From: Candidatus Poseidoniaceae archaeon
GTDB taxonomy: Archaea > Thermoplasmatota > Poseidoniia > Poseidoniales > Poseidoniaceae
Reading direction: 5' to 3'
Assembly (NCBI GenBank): GCA_013329295.1
Contig: DUKP01000101.1
Location: forward strand, 1 to 12,179
Length of the DNA stretch: 12,179 nt
How positions within the stretch are numbered: the stretch's first letter is position 1; every line of letters starts with the position of its first letter. Below, piece by piece: positions 8,101 through 12,179 of this stretch. Position numbers and translations under genes: made by a program. The notes beneath the pieces are model-generated. The model made no database searches. It was not told the DNA's origin and saw only the letters and a program-made list of their open reading frames with translations.

Positions 8101-10689
8101 ATCTCCATCATCATCAGGACAGCCAGAACGGTCTTGATTGGAAGTTCCTACAACAGCTGGACAAGAATCAGCCCCACTTGAAATAGGCCATCCTGCATCA
8201 GGATCTGAATAACCATCGCTGTCTCCATCGCCACAACCAAATCTGTCATGGGTTGATGTTCCTGGTGATACCGGGCATGCATCAGGCTCAAACCCAGCAG
8301 GGTTATCACCATAGCCATCACCATCTTGGTCAGCCCATTGGGTTGGCTCAGTAATGAATGCATCAGCGCCATCAGTAGTAGTCCAAACTCCATCTGGGTC
8401 TGAATAACCATCACCGTCAGTATCAGGGCAACCAGCTCGGTCAATTGTCGAGGTTCCAGCATCAAATTCACAATCATCAAGACTATCTTCAACTCCATCT
8501 AGATCAGCGTCTAAGGTTAGATTGACTAAAGGTACGTCATGATTAATCGCCAAGGAAAAGAATTGTGGTCCGTTAGGAACATTGGTGCCTACAACATGGA
8601 CTTCCCAGGTTCCAGCAAGAGGCGCTGAGAAATTCATTATACGCAAATTGTTAAGATTGTCACTTAAATCATGAACAGTTCCAGTTGGGTCGGTAACTGA
8701 CAAATCTAGGTCGTTTACTAAATGGGGATTAACTCCTGGAGTCGATTCTGGGTCGATATATGATAAACCAATTTGTAAATCGTGCGGGTTAGATGGTAAA
8801 GTAAAACTCCATCCACTATCATCTCCAGTTGTAACAGATTCACCTTGGAAAAAGCTGGTTTGAACTGCGCTGTACATATTCAATAAACCATTACCTTCAT
8901 GCATATTTGGGATTGCATTTCCTGCCTCAATAGTCGGACTTGAATATTGTCCCATCATGTCATGGCTTGATGCACCAAATATTGCCTTTACCAATGATGA
9001 AGTTGGGTTCGCAATTCCTTCATTTTCGATTAGATGTTCTAGTAAAAGAGCTGTCGCACCAGCGGCGATTGGGGTAGCCATACTAGTGCCGCCATTGTAG
9101 CAATAATCAGTATCATATGAACCCCAGCCACACGGGCCTGCGTAACGAGATTTTGTCGATAATATCTGTGTACCTGGAGCAACAAAGTCAGGTTTTATTC
9201 TGCCATCTTCAGTAGGGCCTCGTCCAGAGAAGTCAGCCATTCCACTAAAGTTATCTGAAGAAGAACCAAATGCCGGGCGGTAATTTTCGGATGCACCAAT
9301 TGAAATCGCATTTTTCGCTGTTGCTTCATATAACAAGGTATCTTCACTTACTGAACCGTATATGTCCCCATCATTACCGTTGGCAAACAAGATTACTAAT
9401 TCTTCATTAGTGCGTGCGCCAACATCAATTTCCATCGAGTTGGATGAGTATGTGCTATATGTTGTACAGGGAGTACCTTTTCCACCGGGTCGATTATCAC
9501 AACTGCCCCAAGAGTTAGTGTGTATTCGGCTGCCATTTTCAACTGCAGAGTCAAAAAAATCGTTTAAGTCAGCAGGTAAGCCACCAAGGGTTCCGCTTTG
9601 TTCAAATGCGTGCATGTGAAGTAAAGCTTCTTGAGCAATCCCAACTATAGACCCCCCACTTACTGTTCCATCGCCCAAGACTGAGCCCGAAACATGTGTT
9701 CCATGGCCATTGTCATCATCAGCCCCATCATCACAGGGGCCCGGATCAACAGGGGAGTTCCATGTGCATCGCCATTGAGGTTCTGGCCAAGAATAAATGT
9801 CGTGTATATGGTCGCTGAAGTCAGGGTGCATAGTTCCATCATCAATGCCACTATCAAGTCCAGAATCAGCGACAGTTACAATTATGCCACTTCCATCAAG
9901 ACCAGTCCAAGTACCATCTAATCCTGACATCATTAGATTATCTTGAACATCATCTGAGTTAATTATAGTGTTTGCAACAGAGTTGACAAAGAAAGAAACA
10001 GGCATTTCTTCAAGCCATTCAACTTCGCCTTGAGAAGCGAGCCATTTGACGCCTGCAATATCAGTATGTGCAGAAGCAAATCTGCCGCTGTGAGTAAATA
10101 AATTGATATTTTCTTGTTCTCTAATTTCTGCTGGTAAATCATGTCCTGATAGAATAATATCCAAGTTTACTTCACCTTTTTCAGCGATTGATTGGGCTAA
10201 GCCATGTCGAATCTTATCAACAGGGTCAAGTTCAAGAATCCCCTCAACCTGTAATTCTTCTAATGTTTCAATAGGTACTGAATCAAATTGACAGCTAAAT
10301 CCGTTGGGCGGCATAAAAGAATTACACTCTATTCCAGCATCACTTAATTGATATTTCCATTCGGTTGGAACGGGAAATTGATGAGTAATTACATACCTTC
10401 CTTCTAACAAATCTAAACCAGTCCACGATGGCCAATTTTCGATAGGAACAAGGGATGCGTCACGGTAAATCAAGGTAATCTGTCCCGCTGAAACATCTGA
10501 TGAAAACCAACCATTTTTCAGTTTATTACTTGGGAAAATTGTAATATCTTCAAGGGCCGACAACTCCTCAGTATCATTTACTGTAACCTTTGGCAGTTCA
10601 ACATCCTTAGCATAACTTAGTGGGGCTAGAATTTGCATGATAAAAACTGCACAAATAAAAATTGTAATACTGTTTGAACTTCGTCCCAT
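5173..10689 (-). CDS. Giant membrane-anchored S8 (subtilisin-like) protease with TSP3-like calcium-repeat stalk
   Basis: An exported serine protease of 1838 residues. Residues 1-27 are a signal peptide. About 50-240 look like a propeptide, perhaps two inhibitor-I9-like halves. The catalytic domain (about 255-615) has Asp275 in VADSG, His329 in NGHGTHVSG, oxyanion Asn439 in FANGND and Ser536 in GGTSMATP, so it should be active. A beta-sandwich follows (about 625-720), with VNDLDLSVTDPTG typical of S8 C-terminal jelly rolls. Residues 727-1635 are tandem Asp/Gly-rich repeats of thrombospondin-type-3 kind, expected to bind Ca2+ and form a rigid stalk. A beta domain (about 1636-1750) precedes a single helix at 1765-1785 and a basic 53-residue tail ending PPPPPGFD. 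By the positive-inside rule the tail is cytoplasmic and the protease faces outside. ATG 10689 has no ribosome site, suggesting a short leader or leaderless message. It likely feeds peptides to the M28 lipoprotein encoded downstream. Confidence 0.93.
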   Translation of the reverse strand: MGRSSNSITIFICAVFIMQILAPLSYAKDVELPKVTVNDTEELSALEDITIFPSNKLKNGWFSSDVSAGQITLIYRDASLVPIENWPSWTGLDLLEGRYVITHQFPVPTEWKYQLSDAGIECNSFMPPNGFSCQFDSVPIETLEELQVEGILELDPVDKIRHGLAQSIAEKGEVNLDIILSGHDLPAEIREQENINLFTHSGRFASAHTDIAGVKWLASQGEVEWLEEMPVSFFVNSVANTIINSDDVQDNLMMSGLDGTWTGLDGSGIIVTVADSGLDSGIDDGTMHPDFSDHIHDIYSWPEPQWRCTWNSPVDPGPCDDGADDDNGHGTHVSGSVLGDGTVSGGSIVGIAQEALLHMHAFEQSGTLGGLPADLNDFFDSAVENGSRIHTNSWGSCDNRPGGKGTPCTTYSTYSSNSMEIDVGARTNEELVILFANGNDGDIYGSVSEDTLLYEATAKNAISIGASENYRPAFGSSSDNFSGMADFSGRGPTEDGRIKPDFVAPGTQILSTKSRYAGPCGWGSYDTDYCYNGGTSMATPIAAGATALLLEHLIENEGIANPTSSLVKAIFGASSHDMMGQYSSPTIEAGNAIPNMHEGNGLLNMYSAVQTSFFQGESVTTGDDSGWSFTLPSNPHDLQIGLSYIDPESTPGVNPHLVNDLDLSVTDPTGTVHDLSDNLNNLRIMNFSAPLAGTWEVHVVGTNVPNGPQFFSLAINHDVPLVNLTLDADLDGVEDSLDDCEFDAGTSTIDRAGCPDTDGDGYSDPDGVWTTTDGADAFITEPTQWADQDGDGYGDNPAGFEPDACPVSPGTSTHDRFGCGDGDSDGYSDPDAGWPISSGADSCPAVVGTSNQDRSGCPDDDGDGYSDPDGVWTVADGADAFIGNATQWVDDDVDTFGDNSSGTFGDACVGVYGESIQDRYGCHDTDGDGWSDPDGVWTTSDGADAFIAEPTQWADQDGDGYGDNSGGVNPDSCPTNFGTSNQLGNLGCPDGDGDGYADTDDSFPSDDTQWEDADNDGYGDDPSGNNPDACVGVQGFSSQDRLGCPDTDGDGWSDPDGAWTVADDDADAWPSDATQWVDDDGDGYGDNPLGTNGDDCPGVYGESTNDRLGCLDTDGDGWSDPDAFWTAADGADAFPSDATRWADADGDGVDDAVDDACPTLEGYSTHDRMGCPDSDGDGYSDSDGTWTYSDGADVFPNDATQWADSDSDGYGDESTGNNADDCPLEWGDSWRNNTLGCPDSDSDGWANDQDAQPDEPTQWADSDSDGYGDNLAGLNPDACPSQAGNSTQGNRLGCPDDDGDGWDNVIDELPSTPSQWLDQDGDGYGDNATGIEADSCPGEAGTSTVDRFGCLDDDGDGISNLNDAFPDDPTRSQDSDGDGFDDLEDNCISVAGNSTEDRTGCPDTDGDGYSDVTPPTNSTVGWNVSDGADAFPIEPSQWADADGDGFGDNATGFEGDDCPAEEGYSNIGLFGCPDGDNDGTAQTDDDFPDDPTQWNDTDGDGYGDNPNGTNPDACPAVVGTSTIDRFGCPDEDSDGASDANDLWLGDDTQWFDSDNDSFGDNEAGTMGDSCPFETGTSSQGTKHGCPDDDGDGWANIEDAFPGEDSQWIDSDGDGWGDNQTAGSYKLDHWPDDPTRNAGEATLSCSESTIELDLAGGDWFSFTCTVNTEMTNAGVRLEWQAMNGIAADTTVQLLIFSPETGGTQTIVFSGEVLEAGLYQLVLVAKEPGSEFAMDSITISLDAQDSRLKTNIIDDQTDTINKLLKQPVIQAALAGLVLFALMGTLFLRGKANTIRRNKERREHAENVLKARLTNKNTSSENRRAEFGLNRPIPPPPPGFD
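7802..7898 (-). repeat. Near-identical direct repeat, copy A, in the protease stalk
   Basis: This segment matches 8306-8402, 504 bases away (exactly 168 codons), with about five mismatches in the whole stretch, whereas other stalk units share protein motifs but far less DNA. It encodes the DPDGVWTTSDGADAF part and the TQWADQDGDGYGD part of one unit. Confidence 0.75.
8306..8402 (-). repeat. Near-identical direct repeat, copy B, in the protease stalk
   Basis: Partner of 7802-7898. It encodes the first full TQW unit of the stalk. The identity ends abruptly just after the gggtc(g/t)ga at the right edge. Confidence 0.75.
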
Positions 10690-10727
10690 GTGTATCTACA
10701 ATAACTGGCCCTTGATGAATGATTTGC

Positions 10728-10736
10728 TATTTTATT
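10728..10736. promoter_or_regulatory. Possible shared TATA-like box of the divergent protease / ABC transporter promoters
   Basis: TATTTTATT (AATAAAATA on the other strand) is the only strong AT box in the 96-base spacer between the divergent genes. It lies about 39 bases before ATG 10689 and about 50 bases before ATG 10786. Starting transcription some 25 bases away on either side would leave leaders of roughly 16 and 28 bases, both lacking a ribosome site. This rests on position and composition only. Confidence 0.3.
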
Positions 10737-10785
10737 GATGTGAATCCCTACGAGACTTCAAAAACCCACTTGATAGCGCAAGTCT

Positions 10786-12179
10786 ATGGCACAACATGAA
10801 CAAGGTTTAGAGCAATCCGACCTCATGGCGCCATCTAATAGTGATGAAAAATCACAGGTAATAGGTAGACAAATTTGGCGTGTTGTCCCCTATGCCAAAA
10901 GATATCCAGGTAGAGTTTTCTCAGGAATTTTTTCCAATGCTTTAGCGCGAGTTTTTGACTTAATGCCGTTTGTTGCTATCGGTTATTCAATTGATTATTT
11001 CACCAACAAAACAATGAGTGGGCCAAAATTTTTGCAAGATTTTGTCATAGCATTGCCTGGAGAAATTGAAGTTGGTTACGGGTTTTTGATTTTTCTAGGC
11101 TTCTTTTGTTTAGCATTTTTCCAAGGTATCTCCGAGTATTCATGGCAGACACTTGGCTACAAAATTCAGCATGACTTGCGAATGGATGCAACAAAGTCAA
11201 TCATTGCAATGGAAGCCTCATATTACGATATGCGGCAAACTGGACAAATTATGTCGGTATTATCAAGCGATGTCAATCAATTAGAAGATGTAGTTGCAGA
11301 TTCCTCAACATCAATAATTAGAATCATTGTCACTTTCATGACAGCATTCGTAATTTTGGTTCTTATGTCTTGGAAATTAGCAGCAGTTCTTTTCGGTCCA
11401 CTAATTCTTATTGTTCCATTGGTGTATTGGTTTTCAACAAGAGTCCAACGAAAATATCGCAAACAGAGAGAATCTACCGGTGACATCACTGCGGTGTTAG
11501 AGAATTTGATTTCAGGAATCTCGGTAGTCCAAGCCTACAATGCTCAAGACTGGGAGTCTGAACGAGTAAACCGAGAGTCAGCAGCGTATCGTGACCAAGC
11601 GATTGGTGCGAGCCAAGATCGCAATCGGTTTGTGCCTATGATTTACGCAATCGCTGGTATTGCCTTTGGACTACTTGTCTCAGTTGGTGGCTCCTTGGCT
11701 GGAAGCGGAGAGATTAGTACAGGTCAGTTAGTTACATTCCTGTTGATTAGTACTAGGATGACAATGCCGTTATTCATCTTCGGGATACTAATTAACCAAT
11801 TGCAAAGAGGTGAAGCCGCAGCAAGGAGAGTATTTGCGGTAGTGGATCTGGAGCCGCAAATTTTTGATAAAGATGATGCGATTGAACTCGAAGAAGAGAT
11901 TGAAGTAGTTGAATTCAAAGATGTTTATTTCACATACCCCAATACGAACATTCCGGTTTTGAGTGGCATTTCATTCAAGGCAGAAGGAGGTGAATTTTTG
12001 GGTATTATGGGTCACACTGGAGCAGGTAAAACAACCATTTTGAAATTACTAATGCGCTATTACACACCTGATAGCGGTGATGTATTGATCAATGGGGTTT
12101 CAATTGAGGATTATACCTTAGATTCTGTTAGAGATAAGATTGGTTTTGTTAGTCAAGAACCATTCTTATTCTATGGCTC
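10786..12179 (+). CDS. ABC exporter half-transporter (fused membrane and ATPase domains), 3' end outside window
   Basis: The reading frame is open from ATG 10786 to the window edge (464 codons seen, no stop). It is an exporter-type ABC protein of the MsbA/ABCB layout: an N-terminal six-helix membrane domain (about residues 40-345) followed by a nucleotide-binding domain. Landmarks include YDMRQTGQIMSVLSSDVNQLE, the typical intracellular loop of this class, and GISVVQAYNAQDWE, the usual coupling segment. The A-loop Tyr384 in YFTYPN, Walker A GHTGAGKTT at 409-417, and the Q-loop Gln457 in VSQEP complete the visible part. The signature motif, Walker B and H-loop lie past the edge. It would work as a dimer. 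The substrate cannot be predicted; lipids, peptides and drugs are all known for the class. No ribosome site precedes ATG 10786, and an in-frame ATG at 10825 is an alternative. It is transcribed away from the giant protease. Confidence 0.92.
   Translation, partial: MAQHEQGLEQSDLMAPSNSDEKSQVIGRQIWRVVPYAKRYPGRVFSGIFSNALARVFDLMPFVAIGYSIDYFTNKTMSGPKFLQDFVIALPGEIEVGYGFLIFLGFFCLAFFQGISEYSWQTLGYKIQHDLRMDATKSIIAMEASYYDMRQTGQIMSVLSSDVNQLEDVVADSSTSIIRIIVTFMTAFVILVLMSWKLAAVLFGPLILIVPLVYWFSTRVQRKYRKQRESTGDITAVLENLISGISVVQAYNAQDWESERVNRESAAYRDQAIGASQDRNRFVPMIYAIAGIAFGLLVSVGGSLAGSGEISTGQLVTFLLISTRMTMPLFIFGILINQLQRGEAAARRVFAVVDLEPQIFDKDDAIELEEEIEVVEFKDVYFTYPNTNIPVLSGISFKAEGGEFLGIMGHTGAGKTTILKLLMRYYTPDSGDVLINGVSIEDYTLDSVRDKIGFVSQEPFLFYG

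Larger units (their letters stand above)
5785..8511 (-). repeat. Coding repeat array: 15 Cys-pair / 14 TQW-type calcium-binding modules
   Basis: Within the S8 protease, residues 727-1635 repeat a unit of roughly 55-80 residues. Each unit contains a Cys module of form D-x-C-(P/V)-x3-G-x-S-x2-DR-x-GC followed by DxDGDG(Y/W)SD. Most then have DAF...TQW-x-D-x-DGDGYGDN. By eye there are 15 Cys modules and 14 TQW-like modules. The paired cysteines probably form one disulfide per unit, and the DxDxDG runs bind calcium. Module 3 (start DSCPAVVG) lacks the preceding TQW segment: the text jumps from GAD directly to SCPA, as if that half unit had been deleted. The two half-units therefore seem able to expand and contract separately. 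Confidence 0.88.

Noticed and set aside
5833..8498. Many short open frames on both strands across the stalk
   Set aside because: They are shadows created by the periodic Asp/Gly codons, rich in Met/Ile or His, with no independent ribosome sites or recognisable domains.
5785..8511. CRISPR-like or satellite array, from regularly spaced similar DNA blocks
   Set aside because: The repeats are codon-phased, vary at third positions and encode a continuous calcium-repeat stalk inside one long frame; there are no constant-length spacers.
9362..10291. Short + strand frames opposite the protease catalytic and propeptide regions
   Set aside because: They are antisense to conserved S8 motifs and have no ribosome site or domain.
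5173..10689. Frameshift or inactive protease
   Set aside because: One unbroken frame with Asp, His, Asn and Ser catalytic positions all present.
11277..11918. Two short - strand frames opposite the ABC transporter
   Set aside because: The + strand encodes a continuous, motif-rich ABC exporter over the same bases.

Overview
The window looks like a piece of an archaeal genome, most probably a planktonic marine euryarchaeon of the Marine Group II (Poseidoniales) kind. The reasons are indirect. There is a very large secreted S8 protease with a long Asp/Gly-rich calcium-repeat stalk, a metallopeptidase lipoprotein, an A+T-rich base composition, and genes that either carry a GAGGTG ribosome site or have none. 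No ribosomal or other phylogenetic marker is present, so the assignment is an inference.

Left end, + strand (1-1433): the last part of a large polyketide/polyunsaturated-fatty-acid-synthase-type protein, namely the C-terminal hot-dog of a dehydratase domain. It overlaps by one base a Sfp-type 4'-phosphopantetheinyl transferase, the enzyme that would load the carrier domains of such a synthase. The two form one biosynthetic unit.

Middle, - strand (1434-4972): an operon read right to left. It holds an M28-family zinc aminopeptidase lipoprotein, a membrane-anchored alpha/beta hydrolase that overlaps it by 4 bases (TGA/TTG), and a MerT-like three-helix membrane protein whose ribosome site includes the hydrolase stop codon. 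This operon converges on the biosynthetic unit with no base between the two stop codons.

Centre and right, - strand (5049-10689): a tRNA-Gly(UCC) with encoded CCA, preceded by a 1838-residue S8 (subtilisin-like) protease. The protease has, in order, a signal peptide, a propeptide-like region, the catalytic domain, a beta-sandwich, about 909 residues of thrombospondin-type-3-like calcium repeats (15 Cys-pair modules), a beta domain, one membrane helix and a basic cytoplasmic tail ending in PPPPPGFD. With the M28 lipoprotein and the membrane hydrolase it suggests surface-attached breakdown of protein and ester polymers.

Right end, + strand (10786 to the window edge): a divergent ABC exporter half-transporter, cut by the edge after the Q-loop. 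The 96-base divergent spacer holds an AT-rich box that could serve both directions. Every stretch longer than about 100 bases is accounted for by a gene; no CRISPR array, insertion sequence or integrase was seen.
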